A stretch of DNA of 64,000 nt from Erythrobacteraceae bacterium WH01K (GTDB lineage Bacteria > Pseudomonadota > Alphaproteobacteria > Sphingomonadales > Sphingomonadaceae). The DNA lies in NCBI GenBank assembly GCA_027941995.1, contig CP115966.1:2170001-2234000 (forward strand), written 5' to 3'. The translations under genes were made by a program, and so were the position numbers. Positions 52,683-61,966 of this stretch are shown here, in pieces. The stretch's first letter is position 1. Each line of letters opens with the position of its first letter. The notes below the pieces were generated by a model. That model was not told the DNA's origin and ran no database searches. It was given only the letters and a program-made list of their open reading frames with translations.

Positions 52683-52726
52683 GATTTATCCGCGCACCCC
52701 CGCCCGCAGGCGGAAGGCGCAAGGGA

Positions 52727-53902
52727 TTACTTGGTGATCTTCGAGACGACGCCCGAGCCAACCGTGCGGCCACCTTCGCGGATTGCGAAGCGCAGGCCTT
52801 CGTCCATGGCGATCGGAGCGATCAGCTTGACGTCGATCGTCACGTTGTCGCCCGGCATCACCATTTCGGTGCCTTCGGGAAGGATCACTTCACCGGTGAC
52901 GTCCGTGGTGCGGAAGTAGAACTGCGGACGGTAGTTCGCGAAGAACGGCGTGTGACGGCCACCTTCATCCTTCGAAAGGACGTAGACTTCTGCGCTGAAT
53001 TCCGTGTGCGGGTTGACCGAACCGGGCTTCGCGAGGACCTGGCCACGCTCGACGTCTTCACGGCCGACACCGCGGATCAGGGCACCGATGTTGTCGCCGG
53101 CTTCACCCGAATCGAGCAGCTTGCGGAACATTTCGACGCCGGTCACGGTCGTCTTGGTGGTATCCTTGATGCCGACGATTTCGACTTCGTCGCCAACGTT
53201 CACGACGCCGGTTTCGACACGGCCGGTGACAACCGTACCACGACCCGAGATCGAGAACACGTCTTCGATCGGCATCAGGAAGTCCTGGTCGACCGGACGC
53301 TCCGGCTGCGGGATGTACTCGTCGACGGCAGCCATCAGTTCCTTGATGGACTTTTCGCCGATTTCCTCGTCGCGACCTTCCAGAGCAGCAAGGGCCGAAC
53401 CCTTGATGATCGGAATGTTGTCGCCGTCGAAGTCGTAGTCGCTCAGCAGCTCGCGAACTTCCAGTTCGACCAGCTCGAGCAGTTCTTCGTCATCGACCTG
53501 GTCGACCTTGTTCAGGTAGACGACCAGCGCCGGAACGCCGACCTGGCGAGCGAGCAGGATGTGCTCACGCGTCTGCGGCATGGGGCCGTCAGCTGCGTTC
53601 ACGACCAGGATAGCGCCGTCCATCTGGGCAGCACCGGTGATCATGTTCTTCACGTAGTCGGCGTGGCCCGGGCAATCGACGTGCGCGTAGTGACGGTTGT
53701 CCGTCTCGTACTCGACGTGTGCGGTCGAGATGGTGATGCCGCGCTCACGCTCTTCGGGAGCCTTGTCGATGTTGGCGAAATCCACGGCCGAACCCATCAC
53801 CTTGGTGATAGCTGCGGTCAGCGTGGTCTTGCCGTGGTCGACGTGGCCGATGGTGCCGACGTTGCAGTGCGGCTTGTTACGCTCGAATTTTTCCTTCGCC
53901 AT
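52727..53902 (-). CDS. tuf: Elongation factor Tu
   Basis: 391 residues. GTP-binding motifs: GHVDHGKT near residue 18-25, [12 protein letters not shown], and NKVDQVDD. Domain 2 and 3 signatures ([26 protein letters not shown]) are complete. It brings aminoacyl-tRNA to the ribosome. It follows fusA by about 90 bp, the usual str order; a second tuf copy may exist elsewhere. Confidence 0.99.
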   Translation of the reverse strand: MAKEKFERNKPHCNVGTIGHVDHGKTTLTAAITKVMGSAVDFANIDKAPEERERGITISTAHVEYETDNRHYAHVDCPGHADYVKNMITGAAQMDGAILVVNAADGPMPQTREHILLARQVGVPALVVYLNKVDQVDDEELLELVELEVRELLSDYDFDGDNIPIIKGSALAALEGRDEEIGEKSIKELMAAVDEYIPQPERPVDQDFLMPIEDVFSISGRGTVVTGRVETGVVNVGDEVEIVGIKDTTKTTVTGVEMFRKLLDSGEAGDNIGALIRGVGREDVERGQVLAKPGSVNPHTEFSAEVYVLSKDEGGRHTPFFANYRPQFYFRTTDVTGEVILPEGTEMVMPGDNVTIDVKLIAPIAMDEGLRFAIREGGRTVGSGVVSKITK

Positions 53903-53993
53903 TTTCTCAATACCTCTGTCTGAAAATACTATTCTTCGGGAGAATGGACGGCACCCGAGAAATCAGGCGCCGCCCCTAGCTGTCTTGCCTCGC

Positions 53994-56129
53994 TTAGGCA
54001 AGCTTCTCCTTGACTTCCTGTGCGACGCTGGCCGGAACCTCGTCATAGTGGCTGAACTGCATCGTGTACTGTGCACGCCCCTGGGTGAAGGAACGCAACT
54101 CGTTCACGTAGCCGAACATGTTGGCCAGCGGGACGAAAGCCTCGACCGCCTGCGCATTACCGCGGCTGTCGGTGCCTTGGATCTGCCCGCGTCGCGAGTT
54201 CAGATCGCCGATCACGTCACCCAGATAGTCTTCCGGGGTCACGACTTCCACCTTCATCACCGGCTCCAGCAGTTTGATGCCGGATTTCTGCGCCGCTTCG
54301 CGCATGGCGCCGCGACCGGTGATTTCGAAGGCCACCGTGCTCGAGTCGACGTCATGATACTTGCCGTCGATCAGGCGGATGGTGAAGTCGATGATCGGGA
54401 AGCCGACAAGATAGCCGCTTTCGGCCTGTTCGCGCATGCCCTTCTCTACAGACGGGATGTATTCGCGCGGAATGTTACCGCCCTTGATCTCGTCTTCGAA
54501 AATGACGCCCTGGCCACGCTCGCCCGGCGAGACGACGACCTTGGCTTCACCGAACTGACCCGAACCACCCGACTGTTTCTTGTGGGTGTAGGTCACTTCG
54601 ACTTCGCGGCTCAGCGATTCGCGGTAGGCCACCTGCGGCGCACCGACATTCGCCTCGACCTTGAACTCGCGCTTCATGCGATCGACCAGGATGTCGAGGT
54701 GAAGCTCGCCCATGCCCTTGATGATCGTCTGGCCGCTTTCGTGGTCGGTCGTGACGCGGAAGGACGGATCCTCGGCAGCCAGGCGGTTGAGAGCGACGCC
54801 CATCTTTTCCTGGTCGGCCTTGGTCTTGGGCTCCACCGACAGCTCGATGACCGGCTCGGGAAATTCCATCCGCTCGAGGATGATCGGCGCGCTCGAAGCG
54901 CACAGGGTGTCCCCGGTGGTGGTTTCCTTGAGACCGGCGATCGCGACGATGTCGCCTGCAAACGCTTCCTCGATGTCCTCGCGGTTGTTGGAATGCATCA
55001 GCAGCATGCGGCCGATCTTTTCCTTCTTGTCCTTCACGCTGTTCAGGACAGAGCCCTTCTCAAGCTTGCCCGAATAGATGCGGGTGAAGGTCAGCGAACC
55101 GACGAACGGGTCGTTCATGATCTTGAACGCCAGTGCGGAGAACGGGGCCTCGTCGCTGGACGGACGCTCGTCTTCCTCGTCGCTGTCGGGCTTCACACCC
55201 TTAATGGCGGGGACGTCGAGCGGCGACGGCATGTAGTCGACCACGGCGTCGAGCAAGGGCTGGACGCCTTTGTTCTTGAACGCGGAGCCGCACAGTACCG
55301 GGACGAAGGCGCGTTCCATCGTGCCCTTGCGAATCAGCTTCTTCAGCGTTGCAGCATCGGGAGCTTCGCCGCTTTCGAGATAGGCTTCCATCGCGTCGTC
55401 GTCCTGCTCGACAGCAGTCTCGACCAGCGTTTCACGATATTCGGCAGCCTTGTCCTTCAGGTCGTCGGGAATTTCGACGAACTTGTACTCGGCACCCAGG
55501 CCGTCGTTTTCCCAGACGATGCCGCGCATGTTCACGAGGTCGACGACACCGCGAAGATCGCTTTCCGCGCCGATCGGGAGATACAGCACCAGCGGCGTCG
55601 CGCCGAGGCGGTCGATGATGGACTGCACGCAGTAATAGAAATCGGCACCCGTGCGGTCGAGCTTGTTGATGAAGCACATGCGGGGGACGCCGTATTTGTC
55701 GGCCTGGCGCCATACGGTTTCGGACTGCGGTTCGACCCCGGCGACGCCGTCGAACACGGCAACCGCACCGTCGAGCACGCGAAGCGAGCGCTCGACTTCG
55801 ATGGTGAAGTCGACGTGGCCGGGCGTGTCGATGATGTTGATGCGGTGCTTGGGCGAGCCATCGCGAAGCGCCTTGGGATCGCCCATCGCGTCCATGGAGG
55901 AATCTTCCGCCTGCCAGAACGTGGTCGTCGCAGCCGACGTGATGGTGATGCCGCGTTCCTGCTCCTGCTCCATCCAATCCATCGTGGCGGCGCCGTCATG
56001 GACTTCGCCGATCTTGTAGGACTTGCCGGTGTAGTAGAGGATGCGTTCGGTCGTGGTCGTCTTGCCGGCATCGATGTGCGCCATGATGCCGATGTTACGA
56101 TAGCGCTCCAGCGGATAATCGCGGGCCAT
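53994..56129 (-). CDS. fusA: Elongation factor G
   Basis: 711 residues from the ATG at 56127-56129, with AGGAAGAG upstream; longer frames lack support. GTP-binding [31 protein letters not shown] and NKLDRTGAD. It drives translocation and, with RRF, ribosome recycling. Residues near 300 contain an acidic insert ([15 protein letters not shown]) compared with E. coli. Confidence 0.99.
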   Translation of the reverse strand: MARDYPLERYRNIGIMAHIDAGKTTTTERILYYTGKSYKIGEVHDGAATMDWMEQEQERGITITSAATTTFWQAEDSSMDAMGDPKALRDGSPKHRINIIDTPGHVDFTIEVERSLRVLDGAVAVFDGVAGVEPQSETVWRQADKYGVPRMCFINKLDRTGADFYYCVQSIIDRLGATPLVLYLPIGAESDLRGVVDLVNMRGIVWENDGLGAEYKFVEIPDDLKDKAAEYRETLVETAVEQDDDAMEAYLESGEAPDAATLKKLIRKGTMERAFVPVLCGSAFKNKGVQPLLDAVVDYMPSPLDVPAIKGVKPDSDEEDERPSSDEAPFSALAFKIMNDPFVGSLTFTRIYSGKLEKGSVLNSVKDKKEKIGRMLLMHSNNREDIEEAFAGDIVAIAGLKETTTGDTLCASSAPIILERMEFPEPVIELSVEPKTKADQEKMGVALNRLAAEDPSFRVTTDHESGQTIIKGMGELHLDILVDRMKREFKVEANVGAPQVAYRESLSREVEVTYTHKKQSGGSGQFGEAKVVVSPGERGQGVIFEDEIKGGNIPREYIPSVEKGMREQAESGYLVGFPIIDFTIRLIDGKYHDVDSSTVAFEITGRGAMREAAQKSGIKLLEPVMKVEVVTPEDYLGDVIGDLNSRRGQIQGTDSRGNAQAVEAFVPLANMFGYVNELRSFTQGRAQYTMQFSHYDEVPASVAQEVKEKLA

Positions 56130-56262
56130 AATCTCTTCCTCGGGTCGGTGGGGAGCCGCACCTGCTGCGGCCGTCAATCCCACATATAGTTACGTATGTG
56201 ACAGCTTGAAGGCCGGAGCATGTCGCCCCGGCCCGCAAGTTAAACGCCTTACCAGCGCCGCC

Positions 56263-56733
56263 CTACCAGCGGTAGTGGCTGAAGGCGCGGTTGGCGTCGG
56301 CCATGCGGTGCGTGTCTTCCCGCTTCTTCACCGCGTTGCCGCGATTGTTGGCCGCATCCATCAGCTCGCCCGACAGGCGTGCCGACATGGTGGTTTCCGG
56401 ACGGCCGCGGGCCGCACCGATCAGCCAGCGGATGGCGAGAGCCTGGGCGCGCTCGGGGCGAACCTCGACCGGCACCTGGTAGGTCGCACCACCGACACGG
56501 CGGCTGCGGACCTCGACCTGCGGCTTGATGTTGTTCAGCGCATCGTGGAACATCTGCACCGGATCGGCCTTGGCCTTGGCCTCGACCGTATCGAGCGCGG
56601 AATAGACGATGCCTTCCGCAGTGGACTTCTTACCGTCGAGCATGAGGTTGTTCATGAACTTCGACAGGACCTGATCGCCGAACTTGGGATCGGGCAGGAT
56701 GACGCGCTTCTCTGGGCGACGACGACGTGACAT
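56263..56733 (-). CDS. rpsG: Small subunit ribosomal protein uS7
   Basis: 156 residues. [20 protein letters not shown] and [20 protein letters not shown] are diagnostic. It organises the 3' major domain of 16S rRNA; in E. coli it also represses the str operon by binding between rpsL and rpsG. The corresponding gap here is long and strongly structured. Confidence 0.98.
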   Translation of the reverse strand: MSRRRRPEKRVILPDPKFGDQVLSKFMNNLMLDGKKSTAEGIVYSALDTVEAKAKADPVQMFHDALNNIKPQVEVRSRRVGGATYQVPVEVRPERAQALAIRWLIGAARGRPETTMSARLSGELMDAANNRGNAVKKREDTHRMADANRAFSHYRW

Positions 56734-56784
56734 ATTCTTAACTCCTTCGGAGTGGCCGCTCACCTCCGTGAGCGTCCTGCGGCT

Positions 56785-56853
56785 CCAGCCCTCTCCCCCG
56801 CCCTTCCACCCGGATATTACCCATATGGGCAGAAGGGCGGAGGAGAGGCCTGG
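56785..56853 (-). repeat. Large imperfect hairpin in the rpsL-rpsG gap (proximal to rpsG)
   Basis: Arms at about 56791-56806 and 56832-56847 pair over 16 positions with one mismatch (CTCTCCCCCGCCCTTC against CTCTCCTCCGCCCTTC), and pairing continues outward with another mismatch for about six more. The loop carries the palindrome CCCATATGGG. There is no T tract, so a terminator is unlikely; it would fold in the mRNA just upstream of rpsG. Confidence 0.65.
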
Positions 56854-56890
56854 ACCCGCGTTGAACTCTTGGCCCGGCTCCGGATCGCTG

Positions 56891-56938
56891 CCCCTCCCGA
56901 CCACCCTTGCGGATAATGCCTTGGGTGGTCGGGAGGGG
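56891..56938 (-). repeat. Perfect 16-bp inverted repeat in the rpsL-rpsG gap
   Basis: CCCCTCCCGACCACCC (56891-56906) and GGGTGGTCGGGAGGGG (56923-56938) are perfect complements separated by 16 nt. A further short hairpin CCCTCGGCG-CA-CGCCGAGGG (about 56958-56978) follows, close to the rpsL stop. Together with the neighbouring element this makes the gap one of the most structured stretches in the window. Possible regulatory RNA or mobile palindromic unit. Confidence 0.75.
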
Positions 56939-56986
56939 GAGCGGGCCGGTGCCGTAGCCCTCGGCGCACGCCGAGGGCGCACCGAA

Positions 56987-57358
56987 CTACTTGGGCCGCT
57001 TGGCGCCGTACTTCGAGCGGGACTGCTTGCGGTCCTTGACGCCCTGCGTATCCAGCACGCCGCGAAGGACGTGGTAGCGAACGCCGGGAAGGTCGCGAAC
57101 ACGGCCGCCGCGGATGAGCACGACGGAGTGCTCCTGCAGGTTGTGGCCTTCGCCCGGAATGTACGAAATGACTTCGCGCTGGTTGGTCAGGCGAACCTTG
57201 GCAACCTTACGCAGAGCCGAGTTCGGCTTCTTCGGGGTCGTCGTGTAGACGCGGGTGCAAACGCCGCGCTTCTGCGGGTTCGCTTCCATGGCAGGGACCT
57301 TGGACTTGGTCTTCTGCGGAACGCGGCCCTTGCGGACCAGCTGGTTGATCGTCGGCAT
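56987..57358 (-). CDS. rpsL: Small subunit ribosomal protein uS12
   Basis: 123 residues. [20 protein letters not shown] and [20 protein letters not shown] (with the Lys linked to streptomycin resistance) and [13 protein letters not shown] are diagnostic. It lies at the decoding site. First gene of the str operon. Confidence 0.99.
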   Translation of the reverse strand: MPTINQLVRKGRVPQKTKSKVPAMEANPQKRGVCTRVYTTTPKKPNSALRKVAKVRLTNQREVISYIPGEGHNLQEHSVVLIRGGRVRDLPGVRYHVLRGVLDTQGVKDRKQSRSKYGAKRPK

Positions 57359-57904
57359 AGATGTCTTTCTCTTCACCTTGTTTTCCGACCCGGCGATTTG
57401 CCGGATCGGGTCACCTCATCCGGGCGGAAAAGCGCAAGCGACTTTTCCTGATGAGGTTCCGGCCAAAGCCATACGCGAAACGCAGGACCGAGGCCGATTT
57501 CTGGCGGCGACTAGCGGGTTCGTTAGGATGGAGGCTGCCGGGTTCGTGCAAGATGCCGCCACCCCGGGAGTCGGAGACCTGCAAGGCAGGCCTGATCCGG
57601 GGTCCGGCTGACAGGAACGCCGCGCCTGTTGCGCGTCACCCTGCCACCAGCACGAGCCTGAAACGCTCCACCCGAACGGCCCGCACGGCCACCGGGTTAC
57701 TCTGACGGCTGCCCCGAGCGATCCGGAAGGTTCGCTGCAATAGAAAAGAGCCTGGCCGCTGCTGCGACAGGCCCCCGGGACATGACCGGCAATGTTCAGC
57801 TCTATCTGACCGGCGTAGGATACGCGCGAAGCGATTCCTTCACCGGATAGCGGCGCACATAGTGAAAAAGGGGGGATGGGTCAAGGTGAGGGTCGACATG
57901 GGCC
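57359..57904 (-). promoter_or_regulatory. rpsL leader with two hairpins, and end of the Thoeris unit
   Basis: No gene found in 546 bp. Next to rpsL, two hairpins would form in the leader RNA: CCTCAT(57414)...ATGAGG(57456), enclosing GGAAAAG/CTTTTCC (57426-57448), and GACCC...GGGTC (57387-57412). They could be a ribosomal-protein binding leader. The right part (57700-57904) contains a probable terminator for thsA. The str promoter must lie in between; I did not find a clear -35/-10. Confidence 0.4.
57744..57772 (-). terminator. Possible terminator of the Thoeris operon
   Basis: On the minus strand, GCCTG-N13-CAGGC is followed by TCTTTTCTATT. The stem is short, so confidence is modest; it lies about 130 bp after the thsA stop. 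Confidence 0.4.
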
Positions 57905-59395
57905 TCACAACGAAATGTGCCGAGGCTCATCCCCAGCGAAATTTGACAGCTCTTCTAGTAGATCGATAATTGCCCCAATCAGCGTCATCAAGTCCTCGGT
58001 GGGTTCAGCAATCCGGCGAAGTTTGTCGATAATCGGGTTAGCAAGTTCCTGATCCAATTCGTTAATCACTTGCTCAGCTAACTCGGAAGCTATCCAGCCT
58101 GTCGCCCCGATTGGCAGCGCCATCAAGCCATTCTCCCTAGCAATTTTGAATTCCTCGATCATCCCGGTGGCATTGCGAATTTCACCATCAACGTTCTTAT
58201 TTCCAAATAGAAACAAGGCGATGCCGGCCCTTTGAATCATATCATTGCGATAGTCTCTCCACATTTGCTCCCGCTCAAGTCCGTCCTGAAAGAGCTGTGG
58301 GAACGGCCGGATAATTATGTCGTCGTCGAGCTTCTTTTTAGGATCTCGGGATATCTCTACTATCGCGCCACTTACGAGAGCACTTCCAGTCCCCACTCCC
58401 AACCCGGTGACTATTCTGAAGCCCCGCTGTGCGAGCAAAGTGCCCAAATGACCCATGAACTCTGTGACCGCGGCTTCACCCCAAGGCTCGAAACTAGCTG
58501 CGGAGGTAGACACGAAAACGTTTTTCGCGACATGTCGACCGTAAAGCGACCTAATTATTTTGTCGATTTCTGAATATTCGTCGATCATAACGGGATTGAT
58601 GTTGAAACGTCGAAGATCTTCGAGAACCAGTTCCTGTTTGACGCGCGCATACTGATATTCGTCGGCGCTATCATAGTCCGCCTTATCTACAGTTTTGAAT
58701 ATCGCATAATGCGGGCGCTGGTTTTCCCTAAGCCTTATCCTAACGTGGCTCAGAACACGCTCTAAATTCGGATCCGTAAAGCTAAAACCAATGAACAGAA
58801 AAGTTTTCGAAATCAGGTCGCCAGAAAGTGCGTTTAGAAATGTATCCCTCTCCCTAGGATACTCCTCGTAATCATCACGGGTTAGCACCGCTTTTCCTGG
58901 ATGATCTATGTCCCCGTGCATCTTAAATACCGTCAAATCTCTGCGCGGCTTTGTGTGAGCCATCTGGCTCACCTCATATTTAATATCGACGATCTTCCCT
59001 TCCAGCTCGCCCGCCCGCTCAATCAATTTATCATAGTTGGTAGTCCACCAAGTCGAAATTGGCAGGCGCATCAATAGCCGGTGATTTCCCGTCGGCAATC
59101 TTTCAGAAGGAAACTCTTCCAATACGGCACGAGTCAAATGACCACGATTATTGCCGTGCCGATTAACGTGATATTGAGCTACGGCAACAAGGTCGGCCTC
59201 TTTCTTTGAATCAAGATCAAGGTCGTTAGCTATGTCGGATAGCAGATCCGACCAATTAACAAATCCCGCCGCACACGAGAATCCAGCTCCAGCAAAGACC
59301 GCAGCGTTGCCAGCCTCAACCTCTTTCGAGAAGTTTTCGAGGAAACGTTCTCGCTTCAATTCAATTTTCCCCTCTGATTTTAATTGCTTCTTCAA
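57905..59395 (-). CDS. thsA: Thoeris effector ThsA (SIR2-like NADase with SLOG/STALD sensor)
   Basis: 496 residues. The SIR2 domain (about 1-285) has GAGFSCAAGF at 36-45, Asn120 in TTNYDKL and His160 in KMHGDI. These two are spaced exactly as the catalytic Asn112/His152 of Bacillus cereus ThsA, and FIGFSFTDPN follows at 201-210. The C-terminal SLOG-type domain (about 290-496) has VFVSTSAAS, GLGVGTGSALVSGAI, and GNKNVDGEI preceded by Arg380 and Arg383, where the family binds its signal. In known type I systems the TIR partner makes a cyclic ADP-ribose isomer, which activates ThsA to destroy NAD+ and abort infection. The start shown is a TTG overlapping thsB by 35 bp; a second TTG at 59359, one base after thsB and behind AGAGGGG, is equally possible. 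Base composition is AT-richer than its neighbours. Confidence 0.93.
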   Translation of the reverse strand: MKKQLKSEGKIELKRERFLENFSKEVEAGNAAVFAGAGFSCAAGFVNWSDLLSDIANDLDLDSKKEADLVAVAQYHVNRHGNNRGHLTRAVLEEFPSERLPTGNHRLLMRLPISTWWTTNYDKLIERAGELEGKIVDIKYEVSQMAHTKPRRDLTVFKMHGDIDHPGKAVLTRDDYEEYPRERDTFLNALSGDLISKTFLFIGFSFTDPNLERVLSHVRIRLRENQRPHYAIFKTVDKADYDSADEYQYARVKQELVLEDLRRFNINPVMIDEYSEIDKIIRSLYGRHVAKNVFVSTSAASFEPWGEAAVTEFMGHLGTLLAQRGFRIVTGLGVGTGSALVSGAIVEISRDPKKKLDDDIIIRPFPQLFQDGLEREQMWRDYRNDMIQRAGIALFLFGNKNVDGEIRNATGMIEEFKIARENGLMALPIGATGWIASELAEQVINELDQELANPIIDKLRRIAEPTEDLMTLIGAIIDLLEELSNFAGDEPRHISL

Positions 59396-59858
59396 TCCAA
59401 TCCTCGATGTTATCGGCTATGGATTTGTATACTTCTTTGCTGGTTGAACCGGAGGGATTGTAAATTTTCGCTACCGAAGAAAGCTTCTTTCCCGAAGACG
59501 TCAATGAAACTTCATCAAGCGGATTCGATCCGAAAGACCCTGCTTTGCCATCACTGTCTAGCAGCTTGTGAATCCTGATCGCTACGACACCTTTGTTTTT
59601 ATTCCATCCCTTCGAAATTTCTTTCTGAACCCACTTCCTCTCGGATGTCTGCGAACCGACTAGAACGACTACGCAGGATTTCCCTGTCATGTTCTCGTCG
59701 ATCCATTTCTCGATAGCCGCAGCCCCCTCCTGTTTGATTTCCTCCCACTTATTCTTGTTACAGAAAGACTGACCATCGATTGATCCGATGTTGCGGACCG
59801 TCTGAGTCCGCCAGTAATCGTTGTCGAAATGGAAACTGAAAAAAACATTACGCGCCAT
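59361..59858 (-). CDS. thsB: Thoeris signal synthase ThsB (TIR domain)
   Basis: 165 residues from ATG 59858, with AGGAG at a spacing of 7; a longer frame adds ten unsupported residues. The start MARNVFFSFHFDNDYWR and VVVLVGSQTSERKWVQKEI match ThsB-type TIR proteins. Glu80 in WVQKE is in the position of the catalytic Glu. On sensing phage it is expected to convert NAD+ to a cyclic ADP-ribose isomer that activates ThsA. Only one thsB is present; many systems carry several with different phage specificity. The gene is followed by thsA in the same transcript. Confidence 0.93.
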   Translation of the reverse strand: MARNVFFSFHFDNDYWRTQTVRNIGSIDGQSFCNKNKWEEIKQEGAAAIEKWIDENMTGKSCVVVLVGSQTSERKWVQKEISKGWNKNKGVVAIRIHKLLDSDGKAGSFGSNPLDEVSLTSSGKKLSSVAKIYNPSGSTSKEVYKSIADNIEDWIEEAIKIRGEN

Positions 59859-59876
59859 CACAGGACTCCTCTGTTG

Positions 59877-59907
59877 TTGAAGGAACATATGGAGACCGAT
59901 CCTTCAA
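59877..59907 (-). promoter_or_regulatory. Inverted repeat in the thsB leader
   Basis: TTGAAGGA-N15-TCCTTCAA, a perfect 8-bp repeat, lies 19 bp upstream of the thsB ATG. It may be an operator or an mRNA hairpin limiting expression of this toxic system. On the minus strand TTGCGA and TATGTT with an 18-bp spacer flank it as a weak promoter candidate. Confidence 0.35.
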
Positions 59908-60131
59908 TCGCAAGACAAAGTTTTCCAGTTTTTATCACCAGATCGGACCCAATTCTGGCTCAGTGGTATTACCCCGACTAGGATACATTATTTTTCCGTA
60001 GTTTTCTATCTTCGCCCCTCAAACGCCGGGCGCGACACATCCGCGTCGCTTGGCTTCGCCTGCGGCTCGAATGAAGCACCAGCCAGAAACCATTTTCCTA
60101 CATCGCGGGAATGTGCATTCTAGGGCGGGCC

Positions 60132-60998
60132 ATGAGTTCAGACCGCCCCACCCCCACCCGCGATTCCTTGTCTGAAGTGTCTGCCGAGGACCGTAGCGCC
60201 TCGCACAGACCTTCGACTCCACGCGATCACGCTCCCACTGCGGTGCAGACCATGTGCCTCCGGCAGACGCCCCGCCAGGCCACGTCCGCCGCCGCGCATG
60301 TTGCGGCCGAGCCGCAAGGTGACGATCCGCTGCTCGGCTTTGCGCCCTATCTCCATGCGGCGCCGCGCTCCAATTCCATTACGCCGGAGCGGCAGCGGCG
60401 CTTCATCGCCACGCTGGCCGCGACCGGGGTCGTCTCCACCGCCGCGCGCGCCATCGGGAAATCGATGGAGGCGCTTTACAAGCTGCGCGCGAAACCGGGG
60501 GCGGAGGGGTTTGCCGCTGCCTGGGACGAGGCGCTAAAGCGCGGGGTGCAGCGGCTGGAGGACATTGCGATGGAGCGCACCGCCATCGGCACGCCCACGC
60601 CCATCGTTTCGGGCGGGAAACTGCTCGGCACGTGGGACAAGCCGGACAACCACCTGCTGCGCTTCCTCCTGCAGAACCGCCGCCCGGATACCTATGGCGC
60701 TCGAAACGGGAGTGGGGGCGGGAGCAGCCCTGCCCGGCCCACGCGGATGACGCGCGACGAGGCCATTGCAGCGGACAGGCGCTCCGACGAAATGCTGGAC
60801 GAAATCGACCGCAAGCTCGATGCGATGCGGCGGCGCTGGCTGGAGGCGCGCTGGGCAGCGCGGGCCGAGGCACGCGCCGCGGCGCGGGCCGATCGCCTCA
60901 GCCAGATGGCGCCGATGTGCGATGCCATCGCCCGCGCGCCCGTCGCCTCCATGCCGGCGGGCGATCTGGCGGCGTCACCCTGCCAGGTGCTGGACTAG
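60132..60998 (+). CDS. Helix-turn-helix protein of unknown function
   Basis: 288 residues. After a variable Ser/Thr/Pro-rich start of about 75 residues, TPERQRRFIATLAATGVVSTAARAIGKS and MEALYKLRAKPGAE (shown in parts: GVVSTAARAIG, ALYKLR) form a helix-turn-helix of the kind seen in terminase small subunits and resolvases. The middle has a conserved-looking AIGTPTPIVSGGKLLGTWDK and LLRFLLQNRRPDTYG. The C-terminal part is an Ala/Arg-rich helix. Related proteins are common in sphingomonads, sometimes in several copies. It could be a DNA-binding regulator. Its last 24 bp overlap the convergent LysR gene. Confidence 0.7.
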   Translation: MSSDRPTPTRDSLSEVSAEDRSASHRPSTPRDHAPTAVQTMCLRQTPRQATSAAAHVAAEPQGDDPLLGFAPYLHAAPRSNSITPERQRRFIATLAATGVVSTAARAIGKSMEALYKLRAKPGAEGFAAAWDEALKRGVQRLEDIAMERTAIGTPTPIVSGGKLLGTWDKPDNHLLRFLLQNRRPDTYGARNGSGGGSSPARPTRMTRDEAIAADRRSDEMLDEIDRKLDAMRRRWLEARWAARAEARAAARADRLSQMAPMCDAIARAPVASMPAGDLAASPCQVLD

Positions 60999-61766
60999 CG
61001 CCTTCACCTTCTTCTGGCGCCATTGCGGCGTGGGGGCGACCAGCCAGTAGGCGCGGCGGCCCTCGTCCGGGCCTTCCAGCGCCTCCAGCTTGCCGGCCTC
61101 CAGCGCCTCTTCCACCAGCAAATATGGCAGCACGGCCTTGCCCAGCCCTGCCACCGCGCTCGACAGCGCCTGCCCGGCATTGCCGACCTGCACCGTGGCG
61201 GCCGCGCCATCGGGCAGCGGGGCGCCGGGCCAGTCGATCCATTCTTCCGTCTTGCTGCCGGGGGCAGCGACGACCACGCGGCGCGCGGGCGCCAGTTCCA
61301 CGCCCTCCAGCTCGCCCGGCCCGTCGACCAGCCGGATCGCCACGTCCAGATTGGCCTCGGTAAAGTCGGCGTCCTCGTTCTCGACCAGCTGGTAATGGAT
61401 GCCGGGATTGGCGCTGCGGAAGGCCGCCAGCCGGGGCGCGAGCCACTGGGCGTAGAATTCGCGGGGCGCGGCGATGGTGTAGCGATCGCTCGCCTGCCCC
61501 GCCTGCATCGCCTGCACGCTCTCCTCGAACTTCAGGAACCCCTCGCGCAGGGAATCGAGACCGGCACAGCCTTCCTCCGTCAGTTTCAGCCCCTTGGACG
61601 TGCGGCGGAACAGGACGGTGCCGAGGTGATCCTCCAGCGCGCGGATCTGCTGGCCCACGGCGGCAGGCGTCACCGCCAGCTCGTCCGCCGCGCGGGTGAA
61701 GCTGAGGTGCCGGGCGGCAGCGTCGAACACGCGCAGGGCGTTGAGGGGGAGATGGGTGCGCTTCAT
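60975..61766 (-). CDS. LysR-family transcriptional regulator (GcvA-like)
   Basis: 263 residues from ATG 61764-61766. The winged helix-turn-helix LNALRVFDAAARHLSFTRAADEL and VTPAAVGQQIRALEDHLG, with LFRRTSKGLKLTEEG, is of the GcvA type. The effector domain follows (about 90-260). It is divergent from the heme peroxidase gene across 200 bp, the usual arrangement for a LysR protein and its target, so it may control that gene. The inducer is unknown. Confidence 0.88.
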   Translation of the reverse strand: MKRTHLPLNALRVFDAAARHLSFTRAADELAVTPAAVGQQIRALEDHLGTVLFRRTSKGLKLTEEGCAGLDSLREGFLKFEESVQAMQAGQASDRYTIAAPREFYAQWLAPRLAAFRSANPGIHYQLVENEDADFTEANLDVAIRLVDGPGELEGVELAPARRVVVAAPGSKTEEWIDWPGAPLPDGAAATVQVGNAGQALSSAVAGLGKAVLPYLLVEEALEAGKLEALEGPDEGRRAYWLVAPTPQWRQKKVKALVQHLAG

Positions 61767-61966
61767 GGCGGCCGATTTAGGCGCGCGCGCAAGGCACGGC
61801 AAGCCGTCCGCTCATCGCACGCAAGGGGCGTGAAGTCGCAAATATAGAAAACACCTCAAACCTGTACCGCCGCTCCCGCGACCGTACTGTATTACGGTTC
61901 CATAAGAAACAAGAAACCGAGTCGCAAGGAGTATGCTTACTGTTCAGTTAACCAAAGGAGAATGAC

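Noticed and set aside
57905-59858. Describing the SIR2/TIR pair as a novel defence system
   Set aside because: Domain order, catalytic residue spacing and gene pairing match known type I Thoeris, so only its context is unusual.
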